Below, piece by piece: positions 53,765 to 63,879 of a DNA stretch of 64,000 nucleotides. Below the pieces are notes generated by a model. That model was not told the DNA's origin and did no database searches. It saw only the letters and a list, made by a program, of their open reading frames with translations. The DNA is from Anodontia alba. Lineage: Eukaryota > Mollusca > Bivalvia > Lucinida > Lucinidae. Position 1 is the first letter of the stretch; each line of letters starts with the position of its first letter. The stretch is from contig OZ024826.1 in the NCBI GenBank assembly GCA_964016985.1, positions 72,918,768 through 72,982,767 on the forward strand, read 5' to 3'. Both the position numbers and the translations under genes were made by a program.

Positions 53765-53798
<34 letters not shown>
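53605..53798. mobile_element. Family E MITE left end, then an AATAAA and A run
   Basis: TTCAGGGAAATGGATACACT, GGGGAGGCAACTCTGTCAAA and CTTACCGAAAGGAAAGAATT are an E left arm stopping at about 53700. AATAAA (53745-53750) lies about 15 bp before an A run (53765-53798), as in retroposed tails, but the body is too short to identify. Confidence 0.5.
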
Positions 53799-53800
<2 letters not shown>

Positions 53801-54147
53801 TGATATTTGAATCACAATCTATCACCTGTCGAGTCATGTTTATGTTGTGGCCACATGTAAAATACCCCCACTTTGCAACAATCTTTTCATACTTAGAAAA
53901 CTTTATAACATTTTCTGATATGTTGTTCATTGACTGGGAGCTACACAGTCCCGGTAGTTATTTCAGCACTTTCTGGTTGTCTTAGAGGCAATGTAAGGTA
54001 GCAGCTTTAAGTAGTTTATAAGAATGCTGAGTCAACAGATAAATTTGACCACAGTAGCTGCCACCTGTGGGATTGGTATTACAGTGTGCGGCATTCTAGG
54101 AATTTAACACTTATTTTGTACAAAAAGTTTAAGCTGAAAGTCTAGAA

Positions 54148-54350
54148 GTACCCTAAATATTGGGACAGTCAGGTTTAGCAAACAGTGTAGACCAAGATCA
54201 AATGCCACAAATCGCGGCGTCTGATCAGGATCTACACTGTTTGTCACTTATTCAGCAGGTTTACACCAACAGGTAGTGAGATGGACTTGCCACAATTGTA
54301 GGACAAGTAAGACAAATAACTGAGGTGTACTAATATTTACAGGAAATACG
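54148..54350. mobile_element. Family A MITE (inverted)
   Basis: TACCCTAAATATTGGGACAG, then the core CAAACAGTGTAGACCAAGAT, CAAATGCCACAAATCGCGGC, GTCTGATCAGGATCTACACT. The right end is GAGGTGTACTAATATTTACA. The arms show several uncompensated mismatches. Confidence 0.65.
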
Positions 54351-54756
54351 TTTGGACGTCATTTTTCCTACTAATATTTACAGAAAAAAATAGGATTTGA
54401 CGTCTTTTTCCTTACAGAAAATACCATTCGACATTTTTTTCCCTACTGACCCCATAAGCAACAATCAATCGCTGCTGCTGAGTGTTCTTCGCTTAACAAT
54501 GGAATATTTCAGTTTATGGTAATCATTTGTGACGCAAAAAGAGAAAATGGCCTTTACTGAATGCGCGAGCTGCAATACCCATAATACCCTGGGCATTCGC
54601 AGAGTCTGATCTGCGCTTTGGCTTTCAGAATCAGCGGATTCTGTAGAGTGTATCAATGAACAGAGAAGGTCTTGATAATACAACTTTAGGGTGGCGACAT
54701 CTCTCGAAAACAGGGGAAATGGTGAACATTCCTGCAGGGAATCAGGGAATTAGAAA

Positions 54757-54800
54757 AAACAAACAAATAAACAAACAAACAAACAAACAAACAAACAAAA
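54757..54800. repeat. (AAAC)n microsatellite
   Basis: About 44 bp of AAAC/ACAA tetranucleotides. Confidence 0.95.
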
Positions 54801-56289
54801 TGATGAAATACGCGGAAATATCGGGAAATTTAAAAAAAAGAAGTATGTTTTAATATTGTCAAGGTATTCAAATCTTAAAGCTGTGCAGATATTGCTGATG
54901 GTGGGTTCCTTCTGCGACTACTTCATGTCATGTACTCCCTTTAAAATTATAAAACTAAATTTAGATTGATAAAAAGTGTTTTGATATAAAATATTTTATG
55001 AGCCACAAGTTTCGTTTGATATTACAACTGTGTTAATGGATTAAATAAAATGGTATGGTAGATTGTCAAACAGGCACGTGCTGATATCAATTGACTGTTT
55101 TCATGCTAAGTTCATAAGTAATTTGTAAAGTAAAATCTGACCATGGTTTTAGTATCCTTTTATAAAGTCAAATATTGAATTATTTTCTGTTACTCTATAC
55201 TTGTTTCTAAGCAACACAGACCAGAGATATGCATTGTATAGAGAAGATTGGTCATTATAACTGTTTTAAAGTTTAAAGGGCTTAATAACATGAAATATAA
55301 GCATAATCGAAGTTGGTTTTGAAGGTCAACTGGTCCCCCATGTTTAAAGCTGATATAAGGCCATAAATCAGTTCAGGTAGACATATGGTGGTTCTCTCTT
55401 CATACGACAATGCTAGCTTGTAAATGGTCAAACTATCAGATAGTCTACTATATGTAAAACAAGAACAAAGCAACTAAAAATACCAATAGTCTTCTTACTA
55501 CAACTACCAATAATTATTATTATCCTTTAAATTGGTAATCTGCATTTACTTGCAGAGGAAGGTAAGAAGTCATGGCTACAGGGAGGGTGTTGGAGCCATA
55601 TCGGTATTTGACCAGTTCAGAATATGACCACCATGCGAGTAAATTAGCATTTGTATAAATGTAGAATAATTAGATCAATTTTCAGGCCTAGAAAAATAAG
55701 AAGATTTTAGCAGTATTATGTATATATGCATTGATTATGACTTCAAAACGAAGACACTATTGTGATACTGTCAGGACACTCGATCAGGGAAAATTAAATC
55801 ATATTAAGGAAAATCAAACAAACGTCAGGGAATTTGATTTATAAAACTGTAAGGCCGCCCTGAACTTGGATGCACAGATTGATCTGGGCGGTCACTGTTT
55901 GCATATGACATAAGGTCTTCTTTCTTGTTGAGAATCGTTAACATTATCGAAACATATAACACTAACTTAGTTTATATGTTGGTTTATAAGTACATGTAAG
56001 ACAACGTGAGAGTAATACTCTAAACTACGTACGTACATGATGGTCAGTTAGACACCATGACCGGCCAATATGCTAATCAAAGGCTCTCCGCGAGACGTTT
56101 GATGAATATATATTGTCCGCGCAGATCATTGATCAGAGGTAAAATGCCTTTAAACCTGGATCAAATTGCAGCATACCATGGTTTTATTTGAATCTTCGTA
56201 TAAGACACTTCACTGTTCATGTGAAGTTCCTGCTTGTTTGTTTGAAAACATTTACACCTGCTCAGTTTGACTGGTTGATTTTTAATCAG
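54801..56289. other. No gene; longest stretch free of the local repeats
   Basis: Close to 1.5 kb of AT-rich sequence with only a small C-like piece (GATTGATCTGGGCGGTCACT, about 55880-55905). The longest frame is 63 codons (55282-55473, minus). TTACTTGCAG followed six bases later by GTAAGAAG (near 55550) mimics splice sites, but no exon is supported. Confidence 0.5.
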
Positions 56290-56425
56290 CAGTTAAGAAC
56301 TACTAGACTGGCTCCCATCTAACTGATTTTGAATCAGCATAAAAATAATTTATATTTTACAAAAATCCTGTCTTTAGGAATGTCTTTCTCTCTGATTTGG
56401 CTGATACGCGTAAAATAGTCAACAG
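56290..56425 (-). mobile_element. Family M dispersed repeat, copy 2 (inverted)
   Basis: AGACTGGCTCCCATCTAACT, TTTACAAAAATCCTGTCTTT and CTCTGATTTGGCTGAT are the reverse complement of landmarks at 45237-45350. Confidence 0.55.
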
Positions 56426-56570
56426 GCGTGTTTACCTTTGTTAGCTCATAGCGTAAGGACAGGCTAAACAACTACATGCATTTTGTTGATGCAGCAAAAC
56501 AGCAAAATAATTAATAACTATTTGAACTGTCAGATTATCTAACTATACATCGACTACATTGCTTTAGTGT

Positions 56571-56612
56571 ACATACATACATACATACATACATACATAC
56601 ATACATACATTA
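56571..56612. repeat. (CATA)n microsatellite left of mariner
   Basis: About 42 bp of ACAT/CATA tetranucleotides, ending about 170 bp before the mariner start codon. Confidence 0.95.
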
Positions 56613-57203
56613 TTAAGTTTTGAGCCTACATGTAACATATGTAGCCGAGGGACCCGTGTTTAATCTTTTATATATTATATTACCGAAGTATCTTTGGGTC
56701 TGGCAGAAGTTTAGAGTGACTGTTACCAAAGATTTTAAAGTGTTGTGTCACTCTCCTAGCTAACAGTAAAATTGACAATAATGAGTACAGAGCACAGAGC
56801 AGTGATAAAGTGTTTTACTCTAAAATGCCAATCTCCCCTAAATATCCATGAACGAACGTTTGTTTGCGATTTATGATAATCTTTAATGCAAGGCAGGGGA
56901 GGTTTCAATATGGTGGGGAGAGTCTTCGAGACGATGATCAAACAGTATAATCCAAGAAAATATTGGGACAGTGCATCAGCTAGGTCTTAATACAGGCATA
57001 TTAAAGCTCAGGAGCTAGAGAAGACTACTAGTATGCCATATGGTTCCATAGCAAGTATACGTCATGATCATTTACATGTTAAAGGTCTGTGCAAGATGGG
57101 TGTCCAAAATCCTCTCAGCTGAAATGAAGTCACAAACAACTATGCTCTTTTAACTAAGTATAATCGTGAGCCTGAGGACTTCCATATAGATAAGTAACAC
57201 CAG

Positions 57204-57623
57204 AGTAGCGTGAAACCGGGTGTTCTACGAAGTCAAGCATCGCGGTCACGCATGCAGGTACTAACCGAGATGTACATTGCTTAACTTCGTAAAACAGCCA
57301 ATCACTCTACCAGTGTCGCCATAAAAGCCGGCTTCTTCAGCGAGGCTGTAGAAGTGATGTTTTTATACTATTCCGTTACATTTCTCCCCCTCTTCTTTTG
57401 ACTTCGTATCGAAGTCGCACACGCCTCATTAGGCAAATCCGATGGCGGAGCCTATGCAACACACAAAGGACACTGTCTTCCATCCCACCGCTGCCACCAA
57501 TGTAGCGTGAAACCGGGTCTTCTACGAAGTCAAGCATCCATCTAGGTACTAACCGCGATCTCCGTTGTTTAACCTCGTAAAACAGCCAATCACTCTACCA
57601 GTGTCACCATAAAAGCCGGCTTT
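57204..57623 (-). mobile_element. Internally deleted LTR retrotransposon remnant
   Basis: Minus-strand layout: a truncated 5' LTR (57623-57501, ending ACGCTACA), one spacer base, the primer-binding site, about 100 bp of interior, a purine tract GAAGAGGGGGAGAAA (about 57381-57396), and a 3' LTR beginning TGTAACGG at 57380 and ending near 57204. The two LTRs share GGCTTTTATGG, GAGTGATTGGCTGTTTTACG, GCTTGACTTCGTAGAA and CCCGGTTTCACGCTAC; an indel of about 9 bp separates them. A TATA-like TAGTATAAAAA lies 11 bases inside the 3' LTR. There is no gag or pol, so the copy is non-autonomous or deleted. LTR type and primer suggest Ty3/Gypsy, but the class is inferred. About 50 bp of the 5' LTR start is missing at the mariner junction. 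Confidence 0.85.
57482..57499 (-). promoter_or_regulatory. Primer-binding site for tRNA-Leu
   Basis: On the minus strand, one base after the LTR end, TGGTGGCAGCGGTGGGAT is complementary to a tRNA 3' end of ATCCCACCGCTGCCA plus CCA, as in metazoan tRNA-Leu (AAG type, from memory). This is where minus-strand DNA synthesis would be primed. Confidence 0.8.
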
Positions 57624-58215
57624 ACCACTATGATCCAGAAAACAAACAAGAGTCAGTGGAGTGGAAGTATATGAGGTCACCACGGAACAGAAGTTCAAAG
57701 CGTCTTGATCTTGCAAGAAGGTTATGGCCACTGCGTTTGGGATAGCAAAGATATAAGCCATACATAATAAGAACCACATAGCACGACAATAAACGATAAC
57801 TATTATGTCAGCTTGTTGAAAAGGATGCGTCAGTTAAAGATAAACGCCATTAACTTAGGTGTGGTATTCTTGTGCAACATGACAATGGTCTATTTCACAT
57901 CAGCCAAATTGCAAAAGGTACTGTAAAGGAAAATGGATTCGAAGTGTTGCCACACCTGTCTTATTCACCTTACCTTACACCTACTTACTAGCACCTGTTC
58001 CAAAAACTGAAAAGGTATCTGTGTGATAAAAAAAGGTACAGCGATGATAAAGAACTTATCGATGTTATTCGAGTTTGGATTTGGAGTGAGGGACAAAATT
58101 TAAATTTAGACTTCTCGGGAAAAGGTTTTAGTGATTTAGTGAAGAGGTGGACAAAATGTATGATTTTACGAGGAGGGTATATTGAAACACAATGCTTAGT
58201 AAAACCCATTGCTGT

Positions 58216-58333
58216 CATACATACATACGTACATACATACATACATACATACATACATACATACATTTGTAGCTTTATTAGGATTCAAACCCCTACACAC
58301 ATTTGTAGTTTTATTAGGATTCAAACCCCGGTA
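58216..58333. repeat. (CATA)n microsatellite and 36-bp direct repeat
   Basis: CATA tetranucleotides run from 58216 to 58266 with one CGTA, directly after the mariner C-terminus. ACATTTGTAGCTTTATTAGG with ATTCAAACCCC is then repeated at a 36-bp offset (about 58263 and 58299). Confidence 0.9.
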
Positions 58334-58396
58334 ATTGAAACGTCAAATCATACTGTAGACCCGTGCAGTTTTGCAATGTTTAATTAGAATAATCTG

Positions 58397-58639
58397 TTAT
58401 TCTGCCGGGAACAAAGCCGGGCCCTCAACTAATTTTCCATTAATATCCATAGCCCACAGGGTCCAACGATAAGATGTCAGCAGCATACTCTCGGATCTAG
58501 CATACAGAATCGGGCTCAAATCTAATTGAATAGGAGGAAATTGCCACCGTTCAACTGTGTACCTGAATTGTACCTCAGTTGTAATAGTGCTACATGAATC
58601 ACAGAGTCCAATGTCAGAGACGCTGATTTCAAATTTCAT
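58397..58639 (-). CDS. Orphan 80-codon open frame, unrecognised
   Basis: Starts ATG at 58639 and ends TAA. The product begins MKFEISVSDIGLCDSC and ends LVEGPALFPAE; it is mixed in composition, with two cysteines three apart, no signal peptide, no membrane segment and no motif I recognise. It is one of few frames of this size not overlapping a repeat family. Upstream on the minus strand lie CAGCCAATCAAAT (CCAAT-like) and TTAAATATGG (TATA-like) about 60-110 bp before the start. Against it: it is short, has no intron signals or homology I can name, and lies next to dead transposons. It could be a single-exon remnant, part of a larger gene, or chance. Confidence 0.2.
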   Translation of the reverse strand: MKFEISVSDIGLCDSCSTITTEVQFRYTVERWQFPPIQLDLSPILYARSESMLLTSYRWTLWAMDINGKLVEGPALFPAE

Positions 58640-58760
58640 TCAGACACGTTCTATTTTTTTCTTCCCTGTGACATTTGCTGTTCCAGTGTTTGACCATATT
58701 TAAGACCGAGCAGATTCGTGAGCAAATTTGATTGGCTGATCGGTCCTTGAAGGGCCATGG

Positions 58761-58924
58761 TTCTCTCTCTCTCTCTCTCTCTCTCTCTTACTTACACGAC
58801 GTCTGTCAAGTCGGTTTCAAACCCTAAGAAGTAAGAAGAAGAACAACAACAACAAAAAAAAAACCAAAAAAAAAAAAAAAAAAAAACCACAAAACAAAAT
58901 GTAGGAACTAATATAGTCATAGTG

Positions 58925-58955
<31 letters not shown>
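58761..58955. repeat. (TC)n tract and two A-rich runs
   Basis: TC dinucleotides at 58761-58789, an A-rich stretch with AAC at about 58846-58886, and an A run at about 58926-58955. Phenylalanine-rich minus-strand frames are artefacts. Confidence 0.9.
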
Positions 58956-58957
<2 letters not shown>

Positions 58958-59322
58958 AGAAACAACAACAAAAACTAAGAAGTTAAACATAAGAAATCCA
59001 TGCCAGGATATTATAAAAATCTTTTTGTTCAACAGTAAACTCTTTTGAAAAGGGATTCATCACCAAGGAAGCAAACTTATTTCTGTAGTTCTCTTTTAAA
59101 AGGGTTGCAAAAAATTCAGCTCAGTCGGCTCTTTCTTGGAGGTGATTTATTTAACGCTGACAAGTATTGTCAAACTCTGTTGATTAAGAAAATCGTCCAT
59201 ATTAGAAAGTGTCTAAATAAAGGACAAACTTTATTTTCATTTGACATATCTTGTAGCATACGGCTTTGGGAAATTTGTGGAACAAACAATTATGATGTAC
59301 AAAGTACAGTAGCAGATATCTG

Positions 59323-59570
59323 AACCTCTACGTAAGAAAACGTACCTTCTCACAGATGTCCGCCAAACGAAAAGTCGAATCAGCCTGCACATCCCCGCAG
59401 TCTGATCAGTCTTCGTTGACCGCATGAAGAAGCTTTGACTGTGTCCTTGACGCCTAGTGATGCACCTAGTGAAGATTCTGTATTCTGAAATTCGTGTGTA
59501 TGCAGGCTGATCTGAACCTTCAGTGGGCACACATGTCCGAGGGTACGTTTTCTGATGTTGCGGCTCATTT
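59323..59570. mobile_element. Family B2 MITE, full length
   Basis: Left end GAACCTCTACGTAAGAAAAC, GTACCTTC; right end GAGGGTACGTTTTCTGATGT, TGCGGCTC. The left unit has CGAATCAGCCTGCACATCCC / CAGTCTGATCAGTCTTCG; the right unit is worn (GAAGATTCTGTATTC). A 119-codon minus-strand frame is derived from it. Confidence 0.75.
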
Positions 59571-59581
59571 ATAGCCAGCAG

Positions 59582-59823
59582 GGCCCAGTTGTTCAAAGCA
59601 TCGTTAGCTTAACGAGCTCGGTAATGACAAACTCGTGAACTGTTGTAGCTAAGGCATTTTCAATTACACTGATATTTTTGCTGCAAAAATGTGAGTAGTT
59701 TTTGCAACGCAAAAGCTACTCACATTTTTTTCAGCAAAAATATCAATGTATTTGCCATATTTCAAGATAGAAATTTAATGTCACGTTAGCTAACAACTTG
59801 GTTGAGTTTTGAGCAACTGAGCC
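59582..59823. mobile_element. Family P MITE, copy e, CAG duplication
   Basis: Ends GGCCCAGTTGTTCAAAGC and TTTTGAGCAACTGAGCC; CAG at 59579-59581 and 59824-59826. The core TGAGTAGTTTTTGCAACGCA pairs with AAAAGCTACTCACATTTTTT. It sits 11 bp beyond the B2 end. Confidence 0.85.
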
Positions 59824-59827
59824 CAGT

Positions 59828-60378
59828 TTTCTAGAGATGGTCTCGTTGTTGGTGTCAAGTATTGTAAATAAGAATGTCTCAATTATGGTTTGGCTATTCA
59901 TTTCTTCCAGCAAAACGATAAAGAAGTATAGTTAATTGTGTTCCGGGTATGCAACACTTGCGATTTACAAAGACTGGTAGACATAATTGTTGTGTGATAC
60001 AAGGATGCTTCACAAAAGCAAAGATTTGGACACTGCACCCAGAGCTACACTCTACAAGTTTTGTAGAATTGTGTTCAGAACAGAATCAAAATCATTTTGA
60101 TTAACGGATCGACTATATGTCATCGGAGCCAGACTTAGGAAGTCAAAATCAAATTACAATTCTTTCAGCGGTTGGCATATACTTTCAATGGTTCAGTCTA
60201 CGATCCTGGTTAAGCCATGCTATTGTGGACTGTTACAAACAGCTGCTCCCTCCCACATCCCTACCAATCAATCCAGAACTAAACTCATATAAAACTGCTG
60301 TTCTACACAATATCTATACATATACAGATTTGTAGTTTTTTGGCAAAGTCGCTTGCCATGCTTTTGCATTACTCCACG

Positions 60379-60422
<44 letters not shown>

Positions 60423-60789
60423 AGACCGATATTTAGAAAACTCTTGGCTTTTGATGAGCATTTAGACAAAGTAAATATAGAACATGAAGCTGACGATTTC
60501 TTACTACCATATGTAAAAGAAACAGCAAATGTGTTGCATTTAGGCTGAAATAAAACAAAATTTTTGGCTAGCGAATCTGGACTAAATGCAAATTTAGACG
60601 AACTAAAACAGTATATGGACTTTACGATGTACTGTAGCGACTGACATAGCAGTTGTCTTGCTGGTTTAGGAAATTGCGCATATTTTCAAAAACACAAACT
60701 GTCAAAGCACAAAAAATACTAGATATTTTTAGTTAGAATGTTCAGAAAGCGACGTCTCAATATGATATCTCCACTTGATATTCAGAACC
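59828..60789. other. No gene; (TC)n tract
   Basis: A (TC)n tract occupies 60381-60419. A 72-codon frame at 60117-60335 has no recognisable motif. Confidence 0.45.
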
Positions 60790-60905
60790 ATCAACTCGTT
60801 CGCCGTCCTTATCTTAAAATTGGAACAAGTGTATTTGACTATCGGGCGATATGCCTAAAATGTGCAGGGGAATGGCAAACGGTATAGGTCCTGATCAAAT
60901 TTACA
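60790..60905. mobile_element. Family A MITE, left half
   Basis: CAACTCGTTCGCCGTCCTTA, CTATCGGGCGATATGCCTAA and GGCAAACGGTATAGGTCCTG stop at GATCAAAT, before the GACGCC stem. Confidence 0.5.
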
Positions 60906-60944
60906 ATTTCCCCTTGCAGTTTGATCTCACTCATTTAGAATAAC

Positions 60945-61256
60945 CGTGTTTGTGCTAAAGTTTTACGGCCCAGTCAATCCATTAGGGCCATGTCGAGCGC
61001 GGTCAGTTTACCGTACCGCATTTTTTCCTGAGCAGGCTTAGCCCTCTGAGCGGTTAACCAGTACTAGTGCACATTCTTTCGCCAAAAACTGAAAACTTCT
61101 CTTCTTGAATTAGCGGAAGGGAGAGAATGACCGTAGAAAATAGTTCATGATCAATCTCTACGAAAGAATATTCCCGGACCCGGCGGGGATCGAGCCTGCG
61201 TCCTTTTCATTACATGTACCAGTCGGATGCGCATCCCACTGAGCCACCGAGGCCGG
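60945..61256 (-). mobile_element. tRNA-derived SINE, second copy of the 40-kb family
   Basis: The target duplication CATTTAGAATAAC (60932-60944) and CATTTAGGATAAC (61257-61269) differs at one base. The tRNA-like head (minus strand) has GGTGGCTCAGTGGG and a worn B box (GGCTCGATCCC). The central TTGGCGAAAGAATGTGCACT and the tail GACTGGGCCGTAAAACTTTA match the copy at 40211-40515. More substitutions in the head suggest an older insertion. Confidence 0.85.
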
Positions 61257-61339
61257 CATTTAGGATAACTCTTGTATCAGTTAAATCATTAGCTAATAGT
61301 TTCGGACTAAAACGAACCGAATTTAGACTTGAGAGTGTA

Positions 61340-61552
61340 ACGTATTTACCCTAAGTATTCGGAAGACATGCCTAAGCAAATAGTGTAGACCATGAGCAGA
61401 CGCCGCGTTTTGCGGCGTCTGATCAGGGCCTACGCTATTTGCCACCATCCAGGAGACTTTAGACACATCAATAGATAGTTAAATGGACTTACTTAAAATT
61501 TTGGAGTTATGACAAGGAGTTAACGTGTCCGAATATTTAGGGTACTGTATTT
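61340..61552. mobile_element. Family A MITE
   Basis: Left end ACGTATTTACCCTAAGTATT then CGG; right end GTCCGAATATTTAGGGTACT. The core (about 61376-61442) pairs GCAAATAGTGTAGACCATGA with GGCCTACGCTATTTGC: AAATAG/CTATTT replaces the family AAACAG/CTGTTT on both arms. The loop is GTTTT. Confidence 0.8.
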
Positions 61553-62324
61553 CATATTACAACCGGCGTAGACACACGTCTTCCACTGCATTTACGTCAT
61601 CCGTTTTATAAATCCTACGTCTTTATATGAGCCGCATTGTAACAAAAGGATCCTTATGTGTAAACAGCAAAGGGCCGTATTTGAGCAGGATTGTTCTGCA
61701 TATTCTGTACAGGACCTGTTCGTTGACATATTCCGCAGCAGCATTCCTATTTACTCTCTGTAGAGTTTTTCCCTACAATAGTTACCTTGTACTCCTAAAA
61801 TTGAAGTCTCTAAATGCTGCAATACATTGAGGGTGCAAAAATAAGAAAATATAGCCGATTTACGCAAAAATTCAAAATGAATTGAAACCCTGCTACAATA
61901 TGCAATAATTTTGAAAACAGACAAGGGAGGCCCTGATCAGATGTCATAACTGTGCAGGCTAATCTGGCCCTTCTTTAACCACATAGGTGTTAATTCGCAG
62001 ATCCTGATCAGAGTAGCACTGTTCTTTTTCTTTTGTTCCTACATATACATAAAAAACCATGCACTTACCATACCATATCCGTTCCTTCATTGCTTTAAGT
62101 GGTCCCGATTCTCACCATCTCCAATGACTGTAACTTTGTAAGTGACTTACAACGCCTTAACTAGTATCTTTTTATTTTTACTTTCACTTCATTTTAGACA
62201 ATCACTGAGAATCAGATTACACCATTGTTTCTTCAGATTTCCATTAATTGGAGCAAACGTTTGTAAGACATACATTCCATATATCACATAACATAACTGA
62301 TATTTAGTATACCCTATAGTAAAC
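61553..62324. other. No gene; one worn C-type hairpin
   Basis: GGAGGCCCTGATCAGATGTC with GCAGGCTAATCTGGCCCTTC (about 61926-61976) is a decayed C element. A 67-codon frame (61627-61830) has no recognisable domain. Confidence 0.45.
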
Positions 62325-62531
62325 CGTATAACCCAAAATGTTCAGACACCTTTCCTTACCATACTTGTCCTAAATTTTGAACAAGTCCATTTGACAAAAT
62401 GTTGATGTGTCTAAAAGCTGCTGGAGAAGAGGCAAACAGTGTAAACCCTGATCAGACGCTCAGCGGCGTCAGATCTGGGTCTACACTGTTTTCGAATTCC
62501 TGTTTGTCGAATACATAGTGGAAATACGGTA
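62325..62531. mobile_element. Family A MITE
   Basis: Left end CCGTATAACCCAAAATGTTC; right end TGTCGAATACATAGTGGAAA then TACGG. The core pairs AAACAGTGTAAACCCTGATC with AGATCTGGGTCTACACTGTT over a shortened tip (GACGCTCAGCGGCGTC). Confidence 0.75.
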
Positions 62532-62818
62532 ATACAATATTAAATGATTTAACTGCACGTGTCTTGTTTTAAAATGTCATTCATACAACAGTTCTGCCCC
62601 GAAATAGTGGGCAAGAGATTTCGAACCTACATTCAGATGTCTGAAGACGGAAACATGAAAAGAATGAAAAAAGTCTGAAGAGATTTTGACGTGTATATTT
62701 ATGAGTTATGTTTTCATCATAATCAATCGATGAAGTTGACGCTTAAGAATTATGTGTAGGACAAGATGTTCTATCAAATAAAACGCGTCAAACTTAAAAC
62801 GCACCGTAGCATATACAT

Positions 62819-62882
62819 ACAGCGAATGCCCGTTGCAGATTGCGCATCCGTGCAGTCTGATCAGGGCCTTCGTTGTCCGCCT
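62819..62882. mobile_element. Family C hairpin
   Basis: ACAGCGAATGCCCGTTGCAG is worn; GCAGTCTGATCAGGGCCTTC and GTTGTCCGCC are typical. Confidence 0.55.
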
Positions 62883-62980
62883 ACTTAACCACAAAAAATT
62901 AAGATCCATTGCGAGCAGCGAGTGCCCAATCTAAACTGTGTTCGCCGCGCCTTGTGGAAATATCTCTTCGGGCGTAGGCG

Positions 62981-63040
62981 GACAGCGAATGCCCAGATCA
63001 GCCTGCGCATCCGCGCAGGCTGATCTGGGCCTTCGCTGTC
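62981..63040. mobile_element. Family C hairpin, nearly perfect
   Basis: GACAGCGAATGCCCAGATCA and GCCTGCGC pair with GCGCAGGC and TGATCTGGGCCTTCGCTGTC around ATCC; only one position is unpaired across 28-base arms. Confidence 0.8.
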
Positions 63041-63422
63041 AGCTTACAAAATCATTACATACTAGACAGTATTGACAAGCACCAAATGCGCTGAGAAGTC
63101 AGAATGGCTCTGCAGGCTGATCCGGGCAATGCTGTTCGCATATGCCCCAAAAGGCCGGTTTTCACAAGGCGCGGCCCACTTTTTAGATGGTCTTTACCTT
63201 TATGTAGTACGTATTTAGCCATAAACCACCTTTCCGCTAGGCACAACTCAAATAAGATTATATTTTGAGCTTAAATATCGTTGTCATGCGGGACAGTCTC
63301 AGTATGCATAACTAGTTCTGTATCGATTGCATTGCCTGATTCATAACACTTTATTAGAAATCGGATAATTTATAAGTAAAGCGAATTACTCAACATTTTC
63401 CGGCGAGACTGACGATAATATT

Positions 63423-63655
63423 GAGCCTTGGAACAGCATTTCCTACAAGATTGAATGTGCGCACTACGAAGACTCGGATCAGCCTGCGCATTCGCTCTGT
63501 CTGATGAGTCTTCACAGGGCATTCTGTGGATAGCCAAGGATCAAAACCGTCTTCAGGCGGACAGCGAAGACTCTGATCAGACTTCACGGATGCGCAGGCT
63601 GATCTGTCGTAGCAGGGCGCACATGCAGTCTTGTAGGAAATGCTGTGCCGCGACC
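63423..63655. mobile_element. Family B3 MITE, full length
   Basis: Ends GGAACAGCATTTCCTACAAG and CTTGTAGGAAATGCTGTGCC. Two units: CGAAGACTCGGATCAGCCTG with CTGTCTGATGAGTCTTC, and GACAGCGAAGACTCTGATCA with GATGCGCAGGCTGATCTG; spacer GTGGATAGCCAAGGATCAAA. Confidence 0.75.
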
Positions 63656-63879
63656 AATATTATATGGTCTGTAGCAATCATTTTTTGGAAATGTTTCCAT
63701 GGCAATGTGAAAGTCCTATTTTTCTTTTTATTTTTTATTTTTTTTTTATCTTAGGGGAATGAAAACAACTCAAAGAGGATTACATGTAACTCTGACAAGG
63801 AAATACTCATTCTCACTGGGGTTATTTTAATAGGAAGAATTTGTTTTCGGGAAGAGGAACGTGTTTCCTTGAAGAGTCA

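Larger units (their letters stand above)
56781..58215 (+). pseudogene. Mariner transposase pseudogene split by an LTR remnant
   Basis: Tc1/mariner cut-and-paste transposase, inactivated. The N-terminal part from ATG at 56781 reads MSTEHRAVIKCFTLK then HER, like the helix-turn-helix start of mariner proteins. Further on come GSIASIRHDHLHVKGLCKMG (about 57040-57100) and KYNREPEDF (about 57156-57183). The frame is then interrupted at 57204-57623 and resumes with HYDPENKQESVEWK at 57626, CKKVMATAF and WDSK-like pieces, YYVSLLKRM, QHDNGLFHISQIAKG (second catalytic D at 57881-57883), ENGFEVLPHLSYSPYLTPTY, HLFQKLKRY and KRWTKCMILRGGYIE at the C-terminus. The residue 34 positions after the second D, the third catalytic D in DD34D mariners, is Y (57986-57988), followed at once by a TAG. 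The segment that would hold the first catalytic D (TGDETW-type) lies at the break. Excluding the insert, the remaining length of about 1.0 kb matches a full mariner gene. Terminal repeats were not identified. Confidence 0.9.

Noticed and set aside
55545..55575. Possible 6-nt micro-exon between TTACTTGCAG and GTAAGAAG
   Set aside because: No neighbouring exons or coding evidence; such motif pairs occur by chance.
57988..58266. 92-codon minus-strand frame
   Set aside because: Antisense to the mariner C-terminal region and the CATA tract.
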